Shown piece after piece: positions 44,695 through 55,600 of a stretch of DNA of 64,000 nucleotides. Under the pieces are notes generated by a model. It did not search any database. It was not told where the DNA came from and saw nothing but the letters and a program-made list of their open reading frames with translations. The stretch lies in the NCBI GenBank assembly GCA_965649825.1, contig OZ287701.1, positions 1,302,001 to 1,366,000 on the forward strand, written 5' to 3'. The DNA comes from Penicillus capitatus (lineage: Eukaryota; Chlorophyta). Position 1 is the first letter of the stretch, and each line of letters opens with the position of its first letter. The translations under genes were made by a program, and so were the position numbers.

Positions 44695-47600
44695 TCATTG
44701 TTTACAGATCGCCAAAGATGCGTCGTCTGTTTGGAGTTTTTCACAGAGACGTTTGCCAAATCGAAGGACGCGAGGATGGGTGGAGGATCCCACTTTCTGT
44801 AAGAGCACATGGACATCGTTCTGCACCATCTCTTGTTTTAGCACTGGACAGGCACAGAAGTTGCCTAGAGCGAAGAGCGCCGCCTGAGCAGCGGCAGATT
44901 CTGGTTGGTGTTGGCTGTCCTCGAGGATGCGATCCATGAGAACAGACACGGCGCCTGACTGCTGTAGAGACGTGTACAGCTGGCTTGTGTGTCGGACGAG
45001 ATTGCCCAGCACACTGGCAGCATTGGCTCGGCTGCGGTCGTCTGATTCGGTTTGGATGAGACGGAGGCAGACAGGGATGACTGCTTCGAAATCTCGGCAC
45101 AGGGTGTCATCGTGGAAAACCGCATTGCCTATGTGCACAGAGGTGAAGCCCCTGATACAGATCATCGAGATAGGGTCTGACCAATGGCAAAACAGGCGAA
45201 TCTCCGTGTGCCGCTGTCGGCATCTTTAAGGCACAGCAAGAGATGCTCTGGAATGCTGTGCTGGATCAGATCTTGGTAGAAGAGATTGGAATGGCGACAG
45301 AGATTGCCAATGAGGCATGCAGTCTTGGAACGGATGGTATGTGATGGGTGCTCGAACAGTGGCTTCAGTAGAGTGAGGATGTCGGCTTCTTTCAGCAAGG
45401 CAGTGGATTCAGGAAATCGCTTAGTGATGTGTGACAGCGTGCAGATCCATGTCTCTGTCACAAACTCGGTGGCCGATGCTGAGAAGGCGTTCTGGAAAAA
45501 GAGAGCGAGAGCTGACGATAGTAGTGGGGGAGATTTGTGGAGTGCACCTCTTGGAGGAAGTCTCTGCAGAGACCGCCGTTTTGCACAAACTGCCGAAAGA
45601 GTGTTGCATCTGCCGAGATGAGACGGGAAAGAATATAGACAGGCAGATTCCAATCAGCAGCATCGAGCCGACGGATTAAATCCATCAATATCCGCACAGC
45701 ACATGCCTCGCCCATTGCCTGCATCCAGATAAACCCCTTTCAATACGCAAAGAAAGAGTGAGAGGGCAAGACAGACATAGATCAGCTGTCCTGGACCATC
45801 TGGATCGGATGTGTTTGCCAGTGTCATATGCAGAAGGGAGCAGATGCGCAACTGGATCCTTTAACAGATGGCTGAATCGGTGCAGACGTATGTCTGCTGT
45901 ACTTGGTTCTCTTAGGATGCGCCACGTCTTTCGCGTTAAACTGGGAGACGATGTTCATCAAGGCATGCACGATCTCTGCGTTGACGTGGAGCGTCTGATT
46001 CTTGTACCTCTACAGGACAAGCGCTCTCGAATGGGTGTTATCAGCGTGGATAGCATTGGCATACGTTGGATGTGTAGTGCCCGAGTGCGATAAAGACGTC
46101 CAGAAGTGCAAGAAGACTTTTGACAAAAGGAAGAGGCGATGGCTGTACGGCAATGCTGAGGATATGATTTCTGGCTGCCTTGAATGTCAACTTCTGGCCC
46201 ATTTCTCCATAAATCTCCTGCAGGGAGAGATGCGGACTTTGGCACAGTACAGCCAGCAGCAGGAAGCCACCAGATTGCAACCTCGATGCATACAGATCGC
46301 TATTTCTCGAACGATGCATGCGCACACCTCAGACGTCGATGCTCAGAGGGATCTCCATGGCTCTCAGACGAGAGGTGATGAATTGCCACGACCGTTGCTT
46401 CGAGCGTCGCTCGGTAGAATATCTGCTCTTCGTTTTCATTCGAACTGACATTGTCCTGCTTTTCTGTCAGAGGAGATGTGCTCTGCTGCGTTGACAAGAA
46501 GGCGTGCAGACAGAAGGCGCTGGCTGATAAGACATCATGTGTGGCATCCTTTCTGTGCAAGACAGGTAACAGATGCCTCTGAAGCAGACAGACCATGCCG
46601 TTTGGCACATCGCGACGGACACAGCTATAGAAGAGACACGCAGCAAGAGAGTATGCAACACACTGAGAGGGATGCTCTCTGTAACGAAGCAGAAGAGGGA
46701 GTGCATCTGTTCTGATCGAAGAGATGGAGGATGGGCAACTTAGACAGCACTGCAGGAGCACCTGCAGATCACATAGGAATATGTCCCCATTCACATCTTA
46801 GGCATACCTCGACAGTAGCTGGCTGCTGTTGGCCGAGGTCATCCAGCAAAGCCTCTTTGATTGCCTCTTGTCCGACACACGCGACCACTTCTTGCACGAG
46901 AGGGCAGTCGTCTTCGAGCAGCGTGCAAGGATGGCCGAGGACAGCCATGTGTTCTGGCAGTGATTCTGGTGATCGGGAGGAATTGCTCATAGAGAGATAG
47001 GCACGAAAGAGCAGAGAGATATCCCGAATACCGCACATGATCTGCTCTCCTCCGCTACATACAAGCTCCAGAAGCCGATGACGACTCATGCACCTTGATG
47101 TATGAGATCTCCATTCTCTCTCAGTTGATGGAGCAGCTTTCATGACATCAAAGAGCTCTCGGAGCAGAATGGCCAGAATGCTGGAAAGGTGTGAAGGCTG
47201 CGCAGCCAGATCTCTGCACCTGAGTATGAGATCATGTGTCAGCTCTATGCAGCGACACGTCCAGCGCTTGAAGGACGCTACGTTTTCGAGCAAGACGTCA
47301 CATCAGTGCTTGGGCCATCCGTGTCTGTCCTTACTGGAGGCAGCATCGTAGAGGAGAGCGGCATCGTTCGGAACAGCATTCAGTCTCATTACAGCTCGGA
47401 TAAGCGAATGAAAGAATTCGAGTCGCTTGTCCTCCGGCTGGGTTCGGGAGATGACGTGGGCACACCATTTGAAAACATCTTTGGTCTTTTCAGACCGAGA
47501 CTCAAATCGATGCTTCCCGCGGCAACGGCAGAGGTCCTCCAGATGCTGGACGATACCTTGGACAATACGTGCATCCAAACACACCTCTGCAAACACGAAA

Positions 47601-48741
47601 GATAGATGCTGGGCGCCAAAAAGACAAAAAAAAACACCTCGGATATCCGTCTTGCTGCCAGAGTCATGCTTCCATGCTTCTATGAGCAGGGCCACATCGT
47701 TGCCGTTACGTTTTCCGCCATCCATCAATCGATTTTGCACTGGCAGGGTCTTCCGATCCAATACCTGACACACACGCCAAGCAGTCTATTGAATTTTCTG
47801 TCGTGTTTTCGCACATCGGCGTCCAGATGTCTTGTCAAGAAAGGATGGTTCAGCACGGCAGGGTAATCCAACCTCCTCTGCGGCGTCTTTTGCAGCAAGC
47901 CAATGAGAAAAGATTTGAACACGGCCGACATCTTCTCTGGAAACCTCACATCGCCATACATAATATTGCGGACCAGTCCAAGCATTGTCTTCGATTGAAA
48001 TGGCGGCTGTCCAACAGACAACTCAAAGAGAATCACTCCCAGTGACCACAGATCCACCTGTACAACCTATTAAGAGAGAACGACCCCGTCTCTCTGTCAT
48101 CACCGAATGATGATAGGGTCTTTCTTGAAGCAGTTCTGGCGCCATGTACAGCGGCGTGCCTTTGATCGATGTTACTACCACTGTACTTGACGAGACCGCC
48201 CGAGCGAAACCAAAATCGCAGAGCTTTACCACGCCATGAGAGCAGACCAAGATGTTCTGCGGCTTCAGGTCTCGATGAACGATCCGTTTGCCGTGAAGAT
48301 AATGCAGAGCCGAGAGCATTTGGCGGGCAATGCTCTGGACGAGCACTTCCGGAAAGTTCCCATCCACATGCAGCATTTCCAGCAGCTCGCCGTATGCGAA
48401 CTCTGCACAGGCGTTTCCGTGAGGAGCTGACAATGTGTGACCCCGATCTCACACACCGGTCACCACACAGACCTCTCCATCGGTCTCGAAACTGTCCAGC
48501 AGCTGGATCACATGTGGATGCTTCAACCTCCGCAGAATCTCGATCTCGCGCTTCAGAGACGTCACGTCATCGGATGTCCTTCCCTCCTTCGACAAGAACT
48601 TCAATGCCACGATGCGACCCGTCCCCGAACAGCGCCCCTTGAAGACCTAAACACCCACCGCCGTCTTCCATCCCTCCTTCTCGTCCTCACCGTCCCGTAC
48701 GATCCCTCGCCGACGCGCTCGAGCAGACGGTAGCGCTCCAT
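44695..48741 (-). CDS. TIO: FUSED/TWO-IN-ONE (STK36-like) kinase with ARM/HEAT C terminus
   Basis: Ser/Thr kinase of the FUSED family. In plants TIO acts at the phragmoplast in cytokinesis; in animals STK36 acts in Hedgehog signalling and cilia. The kinase domain (about 47780-48741) is spread over exons with introns 48647-48690, 48403-48456 and 48058-48103: [61 protein letters not shown]. The region to 44695 encodes a long helical part. Its end matches the TIO ARM block: [53 protein letters not shown]. Introns between 47750 and 45160 are present but only approximately placed, because the frame changes near 47300, 46790, 46300, 45700 and 45165. The first two exons lie in the inverted duplication; this is the only complete copy seen. 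Confidence 0.9.
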
Positions 48742-48813
48742 GCAGACGATCGATCGTCGTCGTCGAAACGTCACATCAGCTCACATCGCGGAGAGTTCGG
48801 TAGCGTCCTGGCA
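48742..48813. promoter_or_regulatory. 72-base bidirectional start region (TIO / SAMTL-like)
   Basis: Only 72 bases lie between the TIO ATG (-) and the SAMTL-like ATG (+). It contains CGATCGATCGTCGTCG and AAACGTCACATCA (48766-48778), a TGACGT-type site. The same arrangement is found at 28396-28468 and 63646-63709, so it was copied with its flanks. Confidence 0.6.
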
Positions 48814-49264
48814 ATGCCGCGCAGTCATCGACCGGAGGACGTCCCTTCGAACCAGCCGACCATCGCAGCTCTCCTCCAACACTCTCCGCCTCCGCTCCAG
48901 CGGCTCCTGCACGACGCCTTCCGCGGTGTTCGCCAAATCGGGAACTTCTGCACCGAGCGGATCCTGAAACACCGCCCCCGTTGTTTCGCCTCCTCCTGGA
49001 CGGACGTCCCTTCAGAAGAAAGTGTCAGCAACGACACTTCCGCGTCAGAGATGTGCATTTCTCGAGCCTGAGCGTCGGAGATTTCGATCTGGGAGATTTA
49101 AAGGAGTCCCTCAGTCGCATTCAGCTTCCTTTCTGGGTCGACATCTCCTCCCCCGGCCACCCAGACAAGAAACGACTCATGACTGTCCACGACTTCTTCA
49201 AGTACACGGAGAAACAAAGCAGAAGAGACGCTCAGCTACGGACACGGCATTGCATGAGATGCAG
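48814..49264 (+). pseudogene. SAMTL-like carrier, N-terminal fragment B (frameshifted)
   Basis: Same fragment as A and C, next to the intact TIO gene. One base is lost near 48975 (ACACCGCCCCCG where A and C have ACACCGTCCCCC), so the first part (NQPTIAALLQHSPPPLQRLL) and the second (HPDKKRLMTVHDFFKYTEK) are in different frames. It ends at a GTAAG donor (49265) and then the NACHT-HEAT leader begins. The EF-hand and carrier parts are missing. Confidence 0.55.
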
Positions 49265-49623
49265 GTAAGACGTTCTTCGAGAGTTTGGATCGCGATTCTG
49301 AACGGTGGTAACATTGGATGACATGCTGCCTGTTGTTGTTTTGCTGTGCTAACTCAATTTCAGCTTACTAAGCTTAGATCTCGCTCGTGTGCTGAGATGT
49401 CTGTGTCTTCCTCGATGCCTGCATCTGTGACTCGGATCAGCTCTTCTGCAGGACGCGTCAGTCGAATCAATCGACCGATTCGCATTTAACGTTAACGACA
49501 ACGTCGACGGTATCTTTCGCCACTGCGAACTTTCCTGCGAACTTTTTGCGACGGTAAGTGCACTTGTCCGCTTCGCCGAACGACGGGCGAAGACGTTTTG
49601 TCCTGTAGACCACAAGCGAAAAC
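49265..49623 (+). promoter_or_regulatory. 5' leader and upstream region of NACHT-HEAT gene 2
   Basis: Holds the probable promoter and a 5'UTR with a 55-base intron (49554-49608, GTAAGT donor, CCTGTAG acceptor). An in-frame stop at 49428 and the absence of an ATG up to 49553 make the first exon non-coding, as does a one-base length difference from the left copy. Confidence 0.6.
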
Positions 49624-52600
49624 ATGCAAGCTCGTGCTCCTGACGAAGGACCCAGTGGCGCTCGGCCATCCGCGTCGGAAACTGACGGTCAGCTCACAAC
49701 CCAAGATGTCCAGACCGAAGAACGTCACGAACGAATCCTTCTGCGCGCTGTCGTGAGGAGGTGCAACATCGACAGCACCAAGTCGTTGGTCGCGGCGTAC
49801 AACGCGGCCACGGACGAAGACGAACGCGCAGTCCTCCTCGGATGGCTGTGCAAGTATCACGAACGAAGGGAAGATAGTCTCGCGCCGAAGGCTGTGCTCG
49901 AGTATGCAGAACTGGTCAACATCGCCCCAAGCTCCGAAAACGAGAAAGCCATTATGCAAAATCTGATTTACGACCTTTGTTCCTCCATATCCGAAGGAGA
50001 ATTCCTGAAACCGAACTTCGCCGCCGCCCTCCACAGGGCACTTGTGCACATCGATCCATCTGTGTACGGTGGCGCCGAGCAGCTGATAGTTGTAGCAAAG
50101 AAGCTTTTGGGAAGTCTATCTGCGACACCGATCCTTAACAGAGAGAACTTCTCGGAGCACAAATGGACCTTTCTCACACTTCAACAAACGTTTTTTCTGC
50201 TTAATGCCGTCAATCAAAACGAGATCCGCAAAGAAGAGAAGCGAGCGTTGAGTAGAACCATTGCAGAGAAAGAGAGAACCATGAAACTCTCCTGCGAGTT
50301 GTACTCTGTGGACATGCATTTCCGAGTTCTTCGTCAAGCAGTCAAACGCCTTAAAGGCGACACTACTCCACGAATAGTTTCACGAACAAAACAATATGTC
50401 GTTCGTGGACTCGTGCGTGTTTTTCATCCTCTTAGAAATCGGGCAAGGGGCGACATCGATCCGACGGCCCTTGGGGATTCAAGCGAAAGAAACCAGGTCT
50501 CCGTTATCGAAATGTCGAAAATGTCGAAGAGACCTTGGTTCGACTCGCTATGGGATCTGATGGCGGCAAGGCTGAAAGCGACGAAGAACGAAATTAACCT
50601 TGCTGCCTTCGAGTCCGCGTACAGTAGCGCAATAGAGAATCAACGAAAGATAGAAAACGGCGAAGAGTTGAAGGCGCTGAGATTTGGAATCATTGACGAG
50701 TTGGGCATGCTAGCCATCGAAGGATCGTCGGAGAGCACTCGCAGAGAAGCAGCGATCATGTTGTCGGATCTGGCAACGCAGCAAGCCGTCGGCGAAGGAT
50801 GGATCGACGATGACGACATCTTGATCGCACTCTTGGATGTCACATACGACGTGCATATGAGTGGCCAAGGCAACGAAACGATCAAGGAAGCACTCGAAGC
50901 CTTACATCGAGCTTGCGAGGGATCTTCCAGAGACGCGCTCGTGGAATGGTTGGACGGAAACAGCCTAGAAGACAAGCTTCGAGCTGGAAGTTTACAGGGG
51001 ATCGTGCCGGAACACGAAGAATTGTTGACTCAGATTGGCAGAGACGTGGGGTACGTTCCACTAGCTGTCATGAATGCACAAGAAGAAGAGTTGAGGCAGA
51101 GATACTTGCACGATGACTTTGCGACGGTATCGCAACGAGAAGCACATCCAAGTCGATAAGGGTGTTTTGTTCCTGCAGGTGACTCCTTTGACCGAAGAAG
51201 GATCTCTCAAACACGTCAAGGACATGAAGCACCACGTCGTACTCTCTGGCGAAATCGTAGAAGTGCGGGGGACCGAACCGAGAGATGGATCAGAAGGAGC
51301 TGTCCAAGGAGTGGGAGAAAGGAAGGGAGAATCTTCAAACCGCGGAGGGAACCAAGCGAAGGAATACTGCGAGGAGAAGACAAGAGTCAAGAACCCTATT
51401 GCTCTGGACGACCTGTTCAAACGAAGAGCTCTCAAACCCGGAGACCCGGAAAGCGAAGTCCAGAGGGTGCTTCTCTGCGGAAACCCCGGCTCGGGAAAGA
51501 CGTGCGTCGCAAGAGTCATTGCACACAGATGGGCAATGGGAGAAATGGCACAGGATTTCAACGCCGTTTACGCTGTGCCGGCGAGTCATCTCAACGGTGC
51601 AGGGCACAACGGACAGAAGTGGACAAGACTCGAAGAAGCTGTATCGCAGATGTGCTTCCCCGAAAGCAAGCACACTTCTGACTTCGAAGACCTAGTCGCT
51701 CGAGTGGAACTCGATCTCGACGACCCTTCGACTCTGCTCATTTTCGATGGATTGGAAGAGGCGGATGACCATGCGATCGACTTCTTGTCCACCATATGGG
51801 AGCGATCCTGCAAGGTGCTGCTTCTTTCTCGTCCGTACAACACGAGAGACGTGGAAACACGCGTCGATATCCAAGTGGAGTGTCTCGGATTTGACGATCA
51901 GCAGTTGAGAGACTACATAAAGGGCGAAATGTCCGAAGACGAGGCTCCGAGGCTCATCCACTTTCTCGAAGACTCTAGTGCTTTGTGGGAGATGGCGCAC
52001 ATTCCAATGATAGCAAACATTCTCTGTTCCTTGTCGAAGAAGCACGGAACCGCAACGGAGGAACGAGGAAAGAGAGCGAGCATGTTCAAAATATACAACG
52101 ACATAACGCACTTTGTCTGGAAAAGATTTGAAGAAAAGCCAACGACAGAAAACATACACGATTCGGAGCTCTTCAGAGATGTGGAGAAGATAGCCTTTGA
52201 ATCGCTCCTTAAGAAACGAATTGTCGTCCAAGGAACATTTGTTATGCAACACGCAACGTCCAAGAATGCAACTCGAATTCTCGAAGACACTGGACTCCTC
52301 TTGCCCGTGTCGGAGGGCCAAGAGTATCAGTTCCCTTACCTATCGTTTCATAAGTATTTTGCCTCAAGATACATCGCAAAAACCCTAAGAACACAAGGAT
52401 CGGACGAGGGAAGAGTGCTGGAGTTCATTCGACAAGAAAAATACAATCGAAAGCATGCATTGACACTTTCCTTCGCTATGAACTCCTTAGCACAAGGGAG
52501 AAGCAAGTCTGCAATGCAAGAGATGCTTTCACTTGTCGACGAAGCACCCATCGAAGTTCTGGGGATACAGCACTTTTTCCTTAGGATGCGAGTACTCGAG

Positions 52601-55600
52601 GCAACACTGGAAGAGACAGATGAAGACGATCTGGAAGAACTTTTGAACGACAGACAAGTGGTCAGACTCGTAAAAAGTGCCCGTCATCTGCTCGAGCGCA
52701 CTATAGACGATCTTCCGATTCGCAAGATCGTTGTCCAAGAGTTTCAACAATTGTCTCGCGTCTTGGAAGCATTTCCTCAAATACTCAATGAAACCATCGA
52801 AGAAATAAAAAAGACGCTGGCGAGCGTGCATCAGTTAACACGAGAAGAAATGGCCAAAATCACAGATCTCTTAAAGCTCGCAAGTCACCATCCGAAGCAG
52901 AGTGAAACGATAATTCAATTCGTATTGCAAAAAGTGGGAGAACCCGATGGTTGGCGCACTCCAAAGCAGTGCATGGAAAGGTTAAGTGTCATCGCAGAAC
53001 AACTGCCTCAACATGCCGGCGAAGTTCTGCCGACTATGGCTAAGGGGTGCGGCGACGGAGACAAGGACGTGTGTCGAGCGGCAATGACTGCACTTGGGAA
53101 TGTCGTCGCGAAAGCGCCTCAACACGCCGGCGAGGCTGTGGCGACGCTGGCAAAGGGATGCGACGACGTAATCTGGACCGTTCGTCAAGCGGCGATGACC
53201 GCACTTGGGAATATCCTCGCGGCCGCGCCTCAACACGCCGGCGAGGCTGTGGCGACGCTGGCAAAGGGGTGCGACGACGTTGACGAGGACGTGCGTAAAG
53301 CGGCGGTGACCGCACTTGGGAATGTCGTCGCGAAAGCGCCTCAACACGCCGGCGAGGCTGTGGCGACGCTGGCTAAGAAGTGTGGCGACGTTGACGAGGA
53401 CGTGCGCCAAGCGGCGATGACCGCACTTGGAAATGTCCTCGCGAAAGCGCCTCAACACGCCGGCGAGGCTGTGGCGACGCTGGCAAAGGGGTGCGACGAC
53501 GTAATCTGGACCGTTCGTCAAGCAGCGATGACCGCACTTGGGAATGTCGTCGCGGCGGCGCCTCAACACGCTGACGAAGCTGTGGCGACGCTGGCAAAGG
53601 GGTGCGACGACGTAGACGAGGACGTGCGTCAAGCGGCGATGACCGCACTTGGGAATGTCCTCGCGAAAGCGCCACAACACGCCGGCGAGGCTGTGGCGAC
53701 GCTGGCAAAGGGATGCGACGACGTAATCTGGACCGTTCGTCAAGCGGCGATGACCGCACTTGGGAATATCCTCGCGGCCGCGCCTCAACACGCCGGCGAG
53801 GCTGTGGCGACGCTGGCAAAGGGGTGCGACGACGTAGACGAGGACGTGCGTAAAGCGGCGATGACTGCACTTGGGAATGTCGTCGCGAAAGCGCCTCAAC
53901 ACGCCGGCGAGGCTGTGGCGACGCAGGCAAAGGGGTGCGACGACGTAATCTGGACCGTTCGTCAAGCGGCGATGACCGCACTTGGGAATATCCTCGCGGC
54001 CGCGCCACAACACGCCGGCGAGGCTGTGGCGACGTTGGCAAAGGGGTTTGGCGACGGAAGCCGGAGCGTGCGTCAAGCGGCGATGACCGCACTTGGGAAT
54101 GTCGTCGCGAAAGCGCCTCAACACGCCAGCGAGGCTGTGGCGACGCTTGCAAAGGGGTGCGACGACGTAGACGAGGACGTGCGTCAAGCGGCGATGACCG
54201 CACTTGGGAATGTCGTCGCGAAAGCGCCTCAACACGCCGGCGAAGCTGTGGCGACGCTGGCAAAGGGGTGCGACGACGTAGACGAGGACGTGCGCCAAGC
54301 GGCGATGACCGCACTTGGAAATGTCCTCGCGAAAGCGCCTCAACACGCCGGCGAGGCTGTGGCGACGCTGGCAAAGGGATGCGACGACGTAATCTGGACC
54401 GTTCGTCAAGCGGCGATGACCGCACTTGGGAATATCCTCGCGGCCGCGCCACAACACGCCGGCGAGGCTGTGGCGACGCTGGCTAAGAAGTGTGGCGACG
54501 TTGACGACGACGTGCGTAAAGCGGCGATGACTGCACTTGGGAATGTCGTCGCGAAAGCGCCTCAACACGCCGGCGAGGCTGTGGCGACGCTGGCAAAGGG
54601 GTGCGGCGACGTTGACAAGGACGTGCGTCGAGCGGCGATGACCGCACTTGGGAATATCCTCGCGGCCGCGCCACAACATGCCGGCGAGGCTGTGGCGACG
54701 TTGGCAAAGGGGTTTGGCGACGGAAACTGGGGCGTTCGTCAAGCGGCGATGACCGCACTTGGGAATGTCGTCACGTTAGCGCCTCAACACGCCGGCGAGG
54801 CTGTGGCGACGCTGGCTAAGAAGTGTGGCGACGTTGACGAGGACGTGCGTAAAGCGGCGGTGACCGCACTTGGGAATGTCGTCGCGAAAGCGCCTCAACA
54901 CGCCGGCGAGGCTGTGGCGACGCTGGCTAAGAAGTGTGGCGACGTTGACGAGGACGTGCGTAAAGCGGCGGTGACCGCACTTGGAAATGTCGTCGCGGCG
55001 GCGCCTCAACACGCCGGCGAGGCTGTAGCGACGCTGGCAAAAGGGTGCGACGACGTTGACAAGGACGTGCGTCAAGCGGCGATGACCGCACTTAGGAATG
55101 TCGTCGCGAAAGCGCCTCAACACGCCGGCGAGGCTGTGGCGACGCTGGCTAAGAAGTGTGGCGACGTTGACGACGACGTGCGTAAAGCGGCGATGACTGC
55201 ACTTGGGAATGTCGTCGCGAAAGCGCCTCAACACGCCGGCGAGGCTGTGGCGACGCTGGCAAAGGGGTGCGGCGACGTTGACAAGGACGTGCGTCGAGCG
55301 GCGATGACCGCACTTGGGAATATCCTCGCGGCCGCGCCACAACATGCCGGCGAGGCTGTGGCGACGTTGGCAAAGGGGTTTGGCGACGGAAACTGGGGCG
55401 TTCGTCAAGCGGCGATGACCGCACTTGGGAATGTCGTCACGTTAGCGCCTCAACACGCCGGCGAGGCTGTGGCGACGCTGGCTAAGAAGTGTGGCGACGT
55501 TGACGAGGACGTGCGTAAAGCGGCGGTGACCGCACTTGGGAATGTCGTCGCGAAAGCGCCTCAACACGCCGGCGAGGCTGTGGCGACGCTGGCTAAGAAG

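Noticed and set aside
51113-51178. ATG at 51113 as the start of a separate NACHT protein
   Set aside because: The first 22 codons coincide with a 52-base intron of normal length that links the upstream frame in phase in both copies.
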